A stretch of DNA of 47,685 nt from Gemmatimonadota bacterium (GTDB lineage: Bacteria; Gemmatimonadota; Gemmatimonadetes; Gemmatimonadales; Gemmatimonadaceae). Numbering within the stretch: the first letter of the stretch is position 1; the number at the start of each line of letters is the position of its first letter. Made by a program: the position numbers and the translations under genes. The stretch lies in NCBI GenBank assembly GCA_031127085.1, contig JARIEY010000004.1:1-47685 (forward strand), given 5' to 3'. A model generated the notes under the pieces. That model saw nothing but the letters and a program-made list of their open reading frames with translations. It had not been told where the DNA came from and did not search any database. Below, piece by piece: positions 8,399 to 16,268 of this stretch.

Positions 8399-9507
8399 CC
8401 GAGCGGGACGTAGCCACAGCCGAGCGCGGGCGGGAGTTCGCCTTGCACGGCGCGCGCGTCATCGTGCGCGCGGGGGCGCTTGCCGACGCCGCCGCGCTCA
8501 CGCGCGAGGTCGCACCGGGGTGTCGGCCCATCGTCATCGCCGACACCACCGTTGCCCCTCTGCACGCCGCGCCCATTGCGGCAGCACTCGGCGCGGAACT
8601 GCTCACCTTTGCCCCGGGTGAGGCAAGCAAGACGAGGCAGCAGTGGGCCGCGCTCACCGACGAACTGCTCGCGCGCCAGCTCGGACGCGACACCGTCGTG
8701 GTCGCGGTCGGCGGCGGCGTCTGCGGCGACCTCGCAGGATTCGTCGCCGCCACATACCTGCGCGGGGTGCCGGTGGTGCAGGTCCCCACCTCGCTGGTCG
8801 CAATGATCGACGCCGCCATCGGTGGAAAGACCGGCGTCGACACGCGGCACGGCAAGAACCTCGTCGGCGCTTTCCATCAGCCCGCCGCAGTACTCGTCGA
8901 TCCGCTCGCGCTGCGCACGCTCCCCGACGTGCACCGTCGCGCCGGGATGGCCGAGGCCATCAAGCACGGTGTCATCGCAGACGAGTCGTATTTCCATTGG
9001 ATGGCAGCGCATGGCGCGGCACTGCTCGCTCCCGCGCTGAGCGCCGAGATGGCGCAGCGACTCGTGCTCGACAGCGTGGCGGTGAAGGTGCAGGTCGTCG
9101 CCAGTGACGAGCGTGAGGGTGGCCGCCGCAAGATTCTCAACTTCGGTCACACCATCGGACACGCGGTCGAGCATCTGAGCAAATACGAGCTGCTGCACGG
9201 CGAGGCCGTGGCCATCGGTATGGTGGCCGAAGCACGACTCGGCGAACTCGCCGGCTACACGCTCCCTGGCCTCGCCGACGATGTGGCGGCGCTCTGCGGC
9301 GCACTCGGGCTGCCGGTCACGATCGACGCCGCCTTTGCCTCCGATGACATTGTGGCCCTGATGCGTGGCGACAAGAAAGCGCGCGGCGGCGTGGCCGCCT
9401 TCGCACTCCCCCTGCGACTCGGCGAGATGAATGACGCGGACGGCTGCTACGCGCTCTCGCTGGACGAGTCGCTACTGCGCGAGGCCATCGCCGCGGTCCG
9501 ATCGTAG
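8395..9507 (+). CDS. aroB: 3-dehydroquinate synthase
   Basis: This 370-aa enzyme catalyses the second step of the shikimate pathway, DAHP to 3-dehydroquinate, using NAD+ and a divalent metal. Diagnostic motifs are VVAVGGGVCGDLAGFVAATYLRG (NAD-binding), PTSLVAMIDAAIGGKTGVD, GKNLVGAFHQP, the metal ligand region GMAEAIKHGVI, and the metal-binding histidines in ILNFGHTIGHAVE. Length matches the family. The GTG start overlaps the upstream stop by four bases. An inverted repeat lies 58 bases after the stop. Confidence 0.95.
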   Translation: MTERDVATAERGREFALHGARVIVRAGALADAAALTREVAPGCRPIVIADTTVAPLHAAPIAAALGAELLTFAPGEASKTRQQWAALTDELLARQLGRDTVVVAVGGGVCGDLAGFVAATYLRGVPVVQVPTSLVAMIDAAIGGKTGVDTRHGKNLVGAFHQPAAVLVDPLALRTLPDVHRRAGMAEAIKHGVIADESYFHWMAAHGAALLAPALSAEMAQRLVLDSVAVKVQVVASDEREGGRRKILNFGHTIGHAVEHLSKYELLHGEAVAIGMVAEARLGELAGYTLPGLADDVAALCGALGLPVTIDAAFASDDIVALMRGDKKARGGVAAFALPLRLGEMNDADGCYALSLDESLLREAIAAVRS

Positions 9508-9564
9508 GCTGCCAGCCTGCACGATCCGGACACTCTGCCACAATTCGACCAGAAACTGGCCATC

Positions 9565-9589
9565 ATTACCGATAGTTACACTCGGTAAT
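9565..9589. promoter_or_regulatory. Perfect inverted repeat between aroB and the sigma factor gene
   Basis: ATTACCGA (9565-9572) and TCGGTAAT (9582-9589) form a perfect 8-bp inverted repeat with a 9-base spacer. No U-tract follows. It could be an operator or a hairpin at the 3' end of the aroB transcript. Confidence 0.5.
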
Positions 9590-9691
9590 CAGGTACGAAT
9601 CAATCCATCGCAATTTCACGCAACCCGTTGCCTTGCATAGGGATGCTGAGTTATTGAGTCGAACGGTCGGTATTGGCACGAATTTTGGCTG

Positions 9692-9721
9692 TTGACCGTT
9701 GCTTGTACCCAATTCTATGCT
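9692..9721 (+). promoter_or_regulatory. Sigma-70-type promoter of the sigma factor gene
   Basis: TTGACC (9692-9697), an 18-base spacer, and TATGCT (9716-9721) lie upstream of the gene at 9799. They predict a leader of about 70 bases. The same -35/spacer/-10 form occurs at 21391-21420. Confidence 0.55.
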
Positions 9722-9798
9722 GACCGTCCCTGCAAGCTGATTCCGGCGGACGTCGCGGCGGCGTCCGTTCCACGCCCAATGTCGTAACGGGGTGCGTA

Positions 9799-10692
9799 AT
9801 GCAGCAAACGGAAACAAAGGCCAAAGGTTTCTTCCGTTCCTCTCCCTCCACCGCGTTTGACCAGTACCTGCAGGACATCCAAAAGCTTCCCTTGATCTCC
9901 GACGCCGCCGAAGAGCGGCGTCTGGCGCGCTTGGCGCAGAAGGGGGACGAGGCCGCGGCAGAGCGGCTGGTGACGGCGAACCTGCGGTTCGTCATCTCGT
10001 ATGTGAAGAAGTATCAGGGACACGGCCTCGACCTGTCCGAACTCGTCGCCATCGGCAACGAGGGGCTGCTCAAGGCGGTGCGCAAGTTCGATCCCGACCA
10101 GGGCGTAAAGTTCATCTCGTACGCGGTGTGGTGGGTGCGCCAGGCGGTGCTTAAGGCGTTGGCCGAGCAGACGCGCTCAGTGCGCATTCCGCTCAACCAG
10201 AACTCGCAGCTCATTCGCCTGTCACGCGCCGAGACGGTGCTGGCGCAGGTGCTCCGCCGCGATCCGACCGACAACGAGATTGGCCGCCTGCTCGACGAGA
10301 CCCCTGATCAGGTGCGGGCCGCCAAGCAGATGTCGGCCACCGAGCTGTCGCTCGATGCGCCGGTCGATCGTAGTGACCGCGAGGCCTGCACACTGGGCGA
10401 GCGGTTCTCTGGCGCCGACGGCGCCGAGATCGAGGAAGTCACCGACTACAAGCTGATGCGCGAGACGATCGTGCGCGTGTTCGCGCGCTATCTGACGCCT
10501 CGCGAGCGCAAGATTCTCAATCTGTACTACGGCTTGGACGAAGGGGCCGAGGCGATGACGCTGGAAAAGATCGGCGCGCTCATGGGTGTCACCCGCGAGC
10601 GCATCCGGCAGATTCGTGAACGCGCCTTTGAGAAACTGCGGGCCTCGCCGGACGGGCGATCGCTGGCCGGCTTCTGGGCCAACGTGAGCTAA
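9799..10692 (+). CDS. RNA polymerase sigma factor, sigma-70 family (RpoD/group 2 like)
   Basis: This 297-aa sigma factor starts with region 1.2 (FDQYLQDIQKLPLIS, about residues 20-34). Region 2 follows with AERLVTANLRFVISYVKKYQG and FISYAVWWVRQAVLKALAEQ (the core-binding and -10 recognition helices), then region 3. Region 4 has LTPRERKILNLYYGL and the -35 recognition helix-turn-helix TLEKIGALMGVTRERIRQIRER. Region 1.1 and the non-conserved insert of a full RpoD are missing, so it is a compact primary-like or alternative group 2 factor. It is monocistronic, with its own promoter and a hairpin after the stop. Confidence 0.92.
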   Translation: MQQTETKAKGFFRSSPSTAFDQYLQDIQKLPLISDAAEERRLARLAQKGDEAAAERLVTANLRFVISYVKKYQGHGLDLSELVAIGNEGLLKAVRKFDPDQGVKFISYAVWWVRQAVLKALAEQTRSVRIPLNQNSQLIRLSRAETVLAQVLRRDPTDNEIGRLLDETPDQVRAAKQMSATELSLDAPVDRSDREACTLGERFSGADGAEIEEVTDYKLMRETIVRVFARYLTPRERKILNLYYGLDEGAEAMTLEKIGALMGVTRERIRQIRERAFEKLRASPDGRSLAGFWANVS

Positions 10693-10740
10693 CCATCACA
10701 CAGTGAGCGCCACACCCCCCCGGCAGGGGTCGGCGACGAC

Positions 10741-10776
10741 GAAGAGCCCGGGTCCCGCAAGGGATCTGGGCTCTTC
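10741..10776 (+). terminator. Hairpin after the sigma factor gene
   Basis: The 9-bp stem GAAGAGCCC / GGGCTCTTC encloses a second stem TCCC / GGGA with a GCAA tetraloop. It begins 49 bases after the stop codon. There is no clear U-tract, so efficiency is uncertain. Confidence 0.6.
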
Positions 10777-10786
10777 GGCCGTTGGG

Positions 10787-10870
10787 CCCCCTGCGATCCG
10801 CCCCCTGCGATCCGCCATCTGCGATCCGCCATCTGCGATCCGCCATCCGCCATCCGCCATCCGCCATCCG
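10787..10870. repeat. Tandem 14-bp (2 x 7) array upstream of glcD
   Basis: Six 14-bp units occur in three pairs: CCCCCTGCGATCCG twice, CCATCTGCGATCCG twice, CCATCCGCCATCCG twice. The 7-bp half-unit is related to the CATCTGC array at 7708. The array ends 17 bases before the -10-like box of glcD. Confidence 0.93.
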
Positions 10871-10887
10871 CTCGCCCCGTCCTTCGC

Positions 10888-10893
10888 TAGATT
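10888..10893 (+). promoter_or_regulatory. TANNNT -10 box 6 bases before the glcD start
   Basis: TAGATT ends 6 bases before the GTG at 10900, and no Shine-Dalgarno is visible. The -35 region would fall in or beside the last repeat unit. Confidence 0.45.
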
Positions 10894-10899
10894 ACCCTC

Positions 10900-12372
10900 G
10901 TGTCCCTCGCCGCTTCACTCCGCGCCATCGTCGGCCACACGCACGTGCTCGAGCGCGCGGCGGAGTTGCTCGTCTACGAGTCCGACGGCCTGCCGGGGTT
11001 GCACCGCACGCCGTCGCTGGCCGTCTTCCCGGCCACGGCCGATGAAGCCTTGGCCGTCGTGCGCGAACTCGCGCAGCACGGCGTCCCGTTCGTCCCGCGC
11101 GGCGCGGGGACGGGACTGAGCGGCGGTGCACTCGCGGACGGCGCGGTCCTTCTGGGGCTGCAGCGACTCAAGCGCATCATCGCCATCGATCCGGACCGCC
11201 GCGTCGCACGCGTTGAGCCTGGCGTCGTCAACGCCACGCTGACCAAGGCGGCCGCCCCGTTCGGACTGCACTACGCCCCCGATCCCTCCTCGCAGACGGC
11301 GTGCACCCTTGGCGGCAATCTCGCCGAGAATGCGGGGGGACCGCACTGCCTCAAGTACGGCGTCACGCTCAACCACGTCGTCGCTGCCAAGGTCGCGCTC
11401 CCCGATGGACGGGTGGTCGAGCTGGGCGACCACGACGGCGGCTATGATCTGCTCGGCGCATTCGTGGGCAGCGAGGGCTGCTTCGGCGTCGCCCTCGAGC
11501 TCACCGTCAAACTGACACCAAATCCCGAACGCATCGTCACGCTGCTCGCCGATTTCACGAGCATCGATGACGCGGCGCAAACCACCTCGGCCATCATCGC
11601 CGCCGGCATCCTGCCGGCCGCACTTGAGATGATGGATCAGGCGACCATCGGCGCGGTCGAGTCGAGCATCTACGCCGCGGGCTACCCCACCGACGCCGCC
11701 GCGGTGCTGCTGGTGGAAGTAGACGGCGCGGCAGCGGGACTCGATGAAGACGTGCAGGGCGTTGAGCGCATCTGCCGCGCGCACGGTGCTCGCGACGTTC
11801 GCATCGCCACTGAGCCGGCCGCGCGCGCCAAACTGTGGCAGGGACGGAAAAAGGCGTTCGGCGCGATGGGACGCCTCGCCCCGCATCTCGTGGTGCAGGA
11901 CGCTGTCGTGCCGCGCACCAAGCTCCCCGCCCTCTTGGCGCGCATCACCGAGATCGGCGCCGCCAATGGCGTGCGGGTATGCAACGTCTTTCACGCCGGC
12001 GACGGCAACCTGCATCCCAACATCCCCTACGACGCCTCCGACCACGACGAAGCCGCGCGCGTGCACGCCGCGATGAAGCAGATCATGCAGGCGTGCATCG
12101 ACGCCGGCGGAACGATCACCGGCGAGCACGGCGTGGGACTCGACAAGCTGTCCTATATGGACGCGCTCTTCACGCCGGAGACGCTCGACGGTATGTGCCG
12201 CCTGCGTGACGTCTTTGACCCCGCGCGGCGCGCCAACCCGGGCAAGGTGGTCCCCATCCGCTATTGCCGTGAACGGCGGCCAAACACCGTCGTGAACACG
12301 CGCTCCGCAACGACGTCGCTCGGCGCCACGGAGCCGGCGCCGGCGCCGGCCGGCCCAGGGAACGCCCCATAA
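10900..12372 (+). CDS. glcD: Glycolate oxidase subunit GlcD (FAD-linked)
   Basis: This 490-aa FAD-binding subunit of glycolate dehydrogenase oxidises glycolate to glyoxylate. The PCMH-type FAD domain (about residues 38-215) contains VPRGAGTGLSGGAL and PSSQTACTLGGNLAENAGG. The C-terminal FAD-oxidase domain has VFHAGDGNLHPNIPYD and the GTITGEHGVGLDK metal/substrate loop. GTG start; the stop overlaps the glcE start by one base (TAATG). The last about 40 residues are an Ala/Pro-rich tail. Close relatives include D-lactate dehydrogenases, but the glcE and glcF neighbours favour glycolate. Confidence 0.94.
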   Translation: MSLAASLRAIVGHTHVLERAAELLVYESDGLPGLHRTPSLAVFPATADEALAVVRELAQHGVPFVPRGAGTGLSGGALADGAVLLGLQRLKRIIAIDPDRRVARVEPGVVNATLTKAAAPFGLHYAPDPSSQTACTLGGNLAENAGGPHCLKYGVTLNHVVAAKVALPDGRVVELGDHDGGYDLLGAFVGSEGCFGVALELTVKLTPNPERIVTLLADFTSIDDAAQTTSAIIAAGILPAALEMMDQATIGAVESSIYAAGYPTDAAAVLLVEVDGAAAGLDEDVQGVERICRAHGARDVRIATEPAARAKLWQGRKKAFGAMGRLAPHLVVQDAVVPRTKLPALLARITEIGAANGVRVCNVFHAGDGNLHPNIPYDASDHDEAARVHAAMKQIMQACIDAGGTITGEHGVGLDKLSYMDALFTPETLDGMCRLRDVFDPARRANPGKVVPIRYCRERRPNTVVNTRSATTSLGATEPAPAPAGPGNAP

Positions 12373-13295
12373 TGGCCAGCGGCGCAACGCTTCGCCCGGC
12401 CTCCCTCGGGGAGCTCTGCGAACTCTTCGCCGGGGCGTCAGCGGCCCAGCGTCCGCTGCGCCTGATGTCGCAGAGCACGTGGCTCTCGGGCGGCGCCCCG
12501 GTGTCGGCGCAGGCAACCCCGGTGCAGTTGGGATCGTTCAGCGGCATCGTGGAGTACGAACCCGGTGACCTCACCATCACGGTGGGCGCGGCCACGACGA
12601 TCGCCGAACTCGACGCCGCGACCGCCGCGCACGCGCAGTGGTGCCCCCTGGCCCCGTGGGGCGGCGACGAGGGCACGGTGGGCGCCACCATCGCCACGGC
12701 CACCGCTGGCCCGTACGCGCACGCGCTCGGGCTGCCGCGCGACCTGGTGCTCGGGCTCGAATGCGTCGACGGCACGGGCGCCGTGCTGCGCCCTGGCGGC
12801 AAGGTCGTGAAGAACGTCGCCGGCTTCGACCTCGTGCGCCTGATCACGGGCTCCTGGGGATCGCTCGCCGCCATCACGCGCGTCAGCCTGCGACTGCGCG
12901 CACGACCGGCCGCCGATGAGTCCTGGCGGTTGGACGTTGCGCCCGGCACCGCGCCCGCCGTGCAGCGCGCGCTGCGGCAGTGCGCCACACCACCGGTGGC
13001 CTGCGAGCTTCTCATCCTGCCGGCCAATGAGGCGACGGGCCACGCGGAGGGTCCCACGTCGCGCCTGCTCGTGCGCATCGCCGGCAACACTGCCTACGTG
13101 AACGCGGCCCGCGACGCGGTTCAGCGCGCGGGGCGCGCCGAGCAGGTCGACCCCAGCGCCTGGCTCCAGCTACGGCGCGACGCGGTGGCACCCACGCCTC
13201 CCGCGCCGTCATCCGACGCCGTGCGTGCGCTCAATGCGGGCGTCAAGCAGGCCTTCGACCCGGCCAACATTCTCAACCCGGGGATCATGGGATGA
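12372..13295 (+). CDS. glcE: Glycolate oxidase subunit GlcE (FAD-binding)
   Basis: This 307-aa protein is a shortened FAD-linked oxidase related to GlcD. Its visible FAD-domain motifs are VEYEPGDLTITVGAATTIAELDA, LAPWGGDEGTVGATIATATAG and GGKVVKNVAGFDLVRLITGSWGSL, and the C-terminus ends in AFDPANILNPGIMG. It lacks the long C-terminal half of GlcD, as expected for GlcE. It overlaps glcF by four bases (ATGA) and would act in the same membrane-associated complex. Confidence 0.93.
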   Translation: MASGATLRPASLGELCELFAGASAAQRPLRLMSQSTWLSGGAPVSAQATPVQLGSFSGIVEYEPGDLTITVGAATTIAELDAATAAHAQWCPLAPWGGDEGTVGATIATATAGPYAHALGLPRDLVLGLECVDGTGAVLRPGGKVVKNVAGFDLVRLITGSWGSLAAITRVSLRLRARPAADESWRLDVAPGTAPAVQRALRQCATPPVACELLILPANEATGHAEGPTSRLLVRIAGNTAYVNAARDAVQRAGRAEQVDPSAWLQLRRDAVAPTPPAPSSDAVRALNAGVKQAFDPANILNPGIMG

Positions 13296-14590
13296 GCGCC
13301 GCCGCCACGGCTTCCGTGCACGGCGCCTCGGCGCCGCCCTGTGCCGCCGGCTCCACGCCGCTGGCGCTGGCGCGCGCAGGGCTCGACAGCTGCGTGCACT
13401 GTGGGTTTTGCCTGCAGGCCTGCCCCACCTATCTCGCGCTCGAGGACGAGAACGATTCACCACGCGGCCGTCTCGTCCTGATGCGCGCGGTGGTCGAGGG
13501 GCGCATCGCCATCGACGATCCCGATGTGGCCACCCACCTGAGCCGCTGCCTCGGCTGCCGCGGATGCGAGTCGGCCTGCCCGAGCGGCGTCCCGTACGGC
13601 CATCTGCTCGAAGCGGCGCGCGAACAGCTCGCCGCCGTGCGCCCGCTTCCGCTGGCGGCGCGTGCCATTCTTTGGGTCTTTGCTCGCCAAGCCGCGCTGC
13701 GCGTGGCGCTCTGGTTCGCGCGGATGGCGCGCGACACCGGTATCGCCGCCGAGCTGGCGCGTCTTCCCGGCGCGGCTGGCTTTCCCTTTGCGATGCTCGC
13801 GTCGACGGCGCGACCCGCCGCGCCGGCTTGGACGCCGCGCGCCGCGCCGACCCGTGGCACGGTGGCCACGCTCGACGGCTGCGTGATGGAAGGGCTCTTC
13901 ACCGAGGTGAACCGCGCCACCGAGCGAGTGCTCGCGCACAACGGCTACTCTGTCTGCGCCGCCCCCGGCCAGCAGTGCTGCGGCGCGCTGCACGTGCACG
14001 CCGGTGACGCCGATACGGCGCGCAACATGGCGCGCACCAACATCGCCGCGTTCGAGGCGAGCGGCGCCACCTTCGTCGCCGCCAACTCCGCAGGCTGCGG
14101 CGCGATGATGAAAGAATACGGCCAGTTGCTCGCCGCTGACCCGCACTGGCGCGACCGCGCCCGCGCCTTCAGCGCGCGCGTGCGCGACGCCAGCGAACTG
14201 CTCGCCGCCGCCGGGCCTCGTGAAGGCGCTCCGCTGCCGCTGCGCATCACGTGCGATGCGCCGTGCCATCTGGAGCACGCCCAGAAGCTCAGCGCGCCGC
14301 CGCTGCAGGTGCTCGACGCCATTCCGGAGTTGCAGCACACCCCGCTCGAGGATCGTGAGCAGTGCTGCGGCAGCGCCGGCATCTTCAATCTCATCGAGCC
14401 CGATGTCTCGGAGCGCGTGCTCGCCGCCAAGATGCGGTGCATCGCGGCCACCGACGCGCCGGTGGTGGCCACGGGCAATCCGGGCTGCCTCATGCAGATT
14501 GGCGCCGGACTCGTGCGCGACGGACGCGGCGCCGTGGCGCGCCATCCCGTGGAGCTGCTCGACGCGAGCTACGCGCAGCAGGACCGCTGA
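13292..14590 (+). CDS. glcF: Glycolate oxidase iron-sulfur subunit GlcF
   Basis: This 432-aa protein has two 4Fe-4S motifs near the N-terminus (CVHCGFCLQACPTY and CLGCRGCESACPSG). Two cysteine-rich CCG domains follow, with CCGALHVHAGD in the middle and CCGSAGIFN near the end. It carries electrons from the GlcD/GlcE flavins to the quinone pool. The stop overlaps the ATG of the HAD hydrolase (TGATG), placing that enzyme directly in the glycolate operon. Confidence 0.94.
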   Translation: MSAAATASVHGASAPPCAAGSTPLALARAGLDSCVHCGFCLQACPTYLALEDENDSPRGRLVLMRAVVEGRIAIDDPDVATHLSRCLGCRGCESACPSGVPYGHLLEAAREQLAAVRPLPLAARAILWVFARQAALRVALWFARMARDTGIAAELARLPGAAGFPFAMLASTARPAAPAWTPRAAPTRGTVATLDGCVMEGLFTEVNRATERVLAHNGYSVCAAPGQQCCGALHVHAGDADTARNMARTNIAAFEASGATFVAANSAGCGAMMKEYGQLLAADPHWRDRARAFSARVRDASELLAAAGPREGAPLPLRITCDAPCHLEHAQKLSAPPLQVLDAIPELQHTPLEDREQCCGSAGIFNLIEPDVSERVLAAKMRCIAATDAPVVATGNPGCLMQIGAGLVRDGRGAVARHPVELLDASYAQQDR

Positions 14591-15267
14591 TGCACGTCGT
14601 CCTGCTCGAGTTCGAGGGGATCCTCGCTGACACGACGCCGCACCGCCTCGCGGCGTTGCGCGAAGCGATGATGGCCGATGGGCTCGCGCTCGACGAAGAC
14701 ACGTGGACCGAACACTGCCTCGGCCTCGGGGTGGAAGCGGCGGCAGTTGCCGCGCGACGCGCACTCGGCGCCGCCAACGACCCGGTTGCGGCCGAGGTGA
14801 CGCGGTTGCGCGCCGACAAACTGTTCACGCAACGCATCAGCCGCGGCCTCCTGATGCATCCCGGGGGGCTGGCCCTCGTGCAGGCGCTGCGCACGCAGGC
14901 GCGTCTGGCACTCGTCACCCGTGCGTCGCGGCGCGACGTGGAGTTCGTGCTGACGCTGGCCAACTTGGCCGACGTGTTCACGTGCATCGTCACCGCCAAT
15001 GACAAGGTCGCCGGCAAGCCCGATCCGGCGCCGTATGCGCTCGCGCTCGAACGGCTCAATCGCACCGCCTCGGTGGCCGCAGCCGATGCGTTGACCTTTG
15101 AGGACGCGCGGCCGGGCATCCGCGCCGCGCGCGCGGCCGGGGTGCGCTCCGTCGCGGTGGGGCCGCTTCCGCTGCATCACGCGATGGAAGCCGATGCCTA
15201 CTTTCCAACGCTCACGGGACTCTCCTTTGACCAGATGCGCGCGCTCGCCCGCGGAGGACGCTTGTGA
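14590..15267 (+). CDS. HAD-superfamily hydrolase, phosphoglycolate-phosphatase-like, altered motif I
   Basis: This 225-aa protein has a HAD core. Motif II Thr is T110 (LALVTRAS), motif III Lys is K143 (GKPDPAPYALALERL), and the motif IV acids are E171-D172 (TFEDARPGIRAARAAG). Motif I, normally DxDG with the nucleophilic Asp, reads LLEFEGILADT, so both Asp are Glu (E7 and E9). Family knowledge says the first Asp is essential for phosphatase or beta-phosphoglucomutase chemistry. Position in the glcDEF operon suggests phosphoglycolate as the ancestral substrate, since hydrolysis would feed glycolate to GlcDEF. Activity is in doubt with Glu in the nucleophile position. It overlaps ygfZ by GTGA. 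Confidence 0.85.
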   Translation: MHVVLLEFEGILADTTPHRLAALREAMMADGLALDEDTWTEHCLGLGVEAAAVAARRALGAANDPVAAEVTRLRADKLFTQRISRGLLMHPGGLALVQALRTQARLALVTRASRRDVEFVLTLANLADVFTCIVTANDKVAGKPDPAPYALALERLNRTASVAAADALTFEDARPGIRAARAAGVRSVAVGPLPLHHAMEADAYFPTLTGLSFDQMRALARGGRL

Positions 15268-16268
15268 ACCCCGTCATCGCTCGTCCTGACGGCGCAGAGT
15301 ACGACCGGCTGCGCACCGATGCCGGCCTCGCCCTTCGCTCGGATCGCCTGCGCCTGCTCGTCACCGGCGCGCAGGCCGCCGCCACGCTCACGGGGCTCGT
15401 CACCAGCGACGTACTGGCCTTGCAGCCGGGCCACGGGCAATACGCCGCCGCGCTCACGGCCAAGGGCAAGGTCATCGCCGACGCGCGCATCTTTCACCGC
15501 ACCGCGGGCGGTTATCTGGTGGACGTCAGCGCCGCAGCGGCCCCCGGGTTTCAGGCGATGATGCGCAAGTACGTGAATCCGCGGCTCGCCAAGGTGGAAT
15601 CGGTGAGCGCCTCGCTCGACTGCCTTGGTGTCATCGGTCCGCACGCGCGGCAGGTCATCGCGCACGCGCTGGGCTGTCTTCCCGCGCAGTTCGACCTGCT
15701 CCCGCCGTATGCGAGCTGCGACGTCGCCTTCGGTGCCGACACCGTGACGGTGGCGCGCGCCGCGGACTACGGCGTCGATGGATTCGACTGCTTCGTGCCG
15801 GTGGAGGCCGCGGCGCGGCTCCGCGTGGCGTTCGAAGCGTCGGGCGCGGCGTTGGTCTCCACGGACGCTGTTGAAACGCTGCGCATCGAGGCCGGACGCG
15901 CTGCGTGGGGCGCCGACATGGACGACGAGACACTCACCCAGGAAGCGCGGCTCGACACGCTCGATGCCATCTCGTACACCAAGGGATGCTACACCGGGCA
16001 GGAGGTGGTGGCGCGCGTGCACTTCCGCGGCCACGTTAACCGGCTGCTCCGCGGACTGCGACTCGACGCGCTCCCCCTCGGCGAGGCGCGGGTCGTTTCC
16101 GGCGACACTGACGTGGGCGACGTGCGCTCGCGCGCCGCGTCGCCGCGCCTCGGCGCCATTGCGCTCGCGATGTTGCGTCGCGAAGTCGAGCCCGGCTCCG
16201 CCGTGTCGGTGCGTGCCGCGACCGGCGATATCGCCGCCACCGTCACCGACCTCCCCTTCCCGGCGTGA
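15264..16268 (+). CDS. ygfZ: Folate-binding protein YgfZ (GcvT-like)
   Basis: This 334-aa GcvT-fold protein has the YgfZ signature K-G-C-Y-T-G-Q-E (YTKGCYTGQEVVARVHFRGHVNR, about residues 238-260), whose Cys is needed for function. YgfZ uses tetrahydrofolate to support assembly or repair of 4Fe-4S enzymes. A plausible link to the operon is that GlcF carries two 4Fe-4S clusters. GTG start inside a GTGA overlap with the HAD gene. It overlaps the next gene in the same way. Confidence 0.92.
   Translation: MNPVIARPDGAEYDRLRTDAGLALRSDRLRLLVTGAQAAATLTGLVTSDVLALQPGHGQYAAALTAKGKVIADARIFHRTAGGYLVDVSAAAAPGFQAMMRKYVNPRLAKVESVSASLDCLGVIGPHARQVIAHALGCLPAQFDLLPPYASCDVAFGADTVTVARAADYGVDGFDCFVPVEAAARLRVAFEASGAALVSTDAVETLRIEAGRAAWGADMDDETLTQEARLDTLDAISYTKGCYTGQEVVARVHFRGHVNRLLRGLRLDALPLGEARVVSGDTDVGDVRSRAASPRLGAIALAMLRREVEPGSAVSVRAATGDIAATVTDLPFPA

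Noticed and set aside
7708-10870. The 7-bp arrays as CRISPR repeats
   Set aside because: Units are directly adjacent with no spacers, only 7 or 14 bp long, and there are no cas genes.
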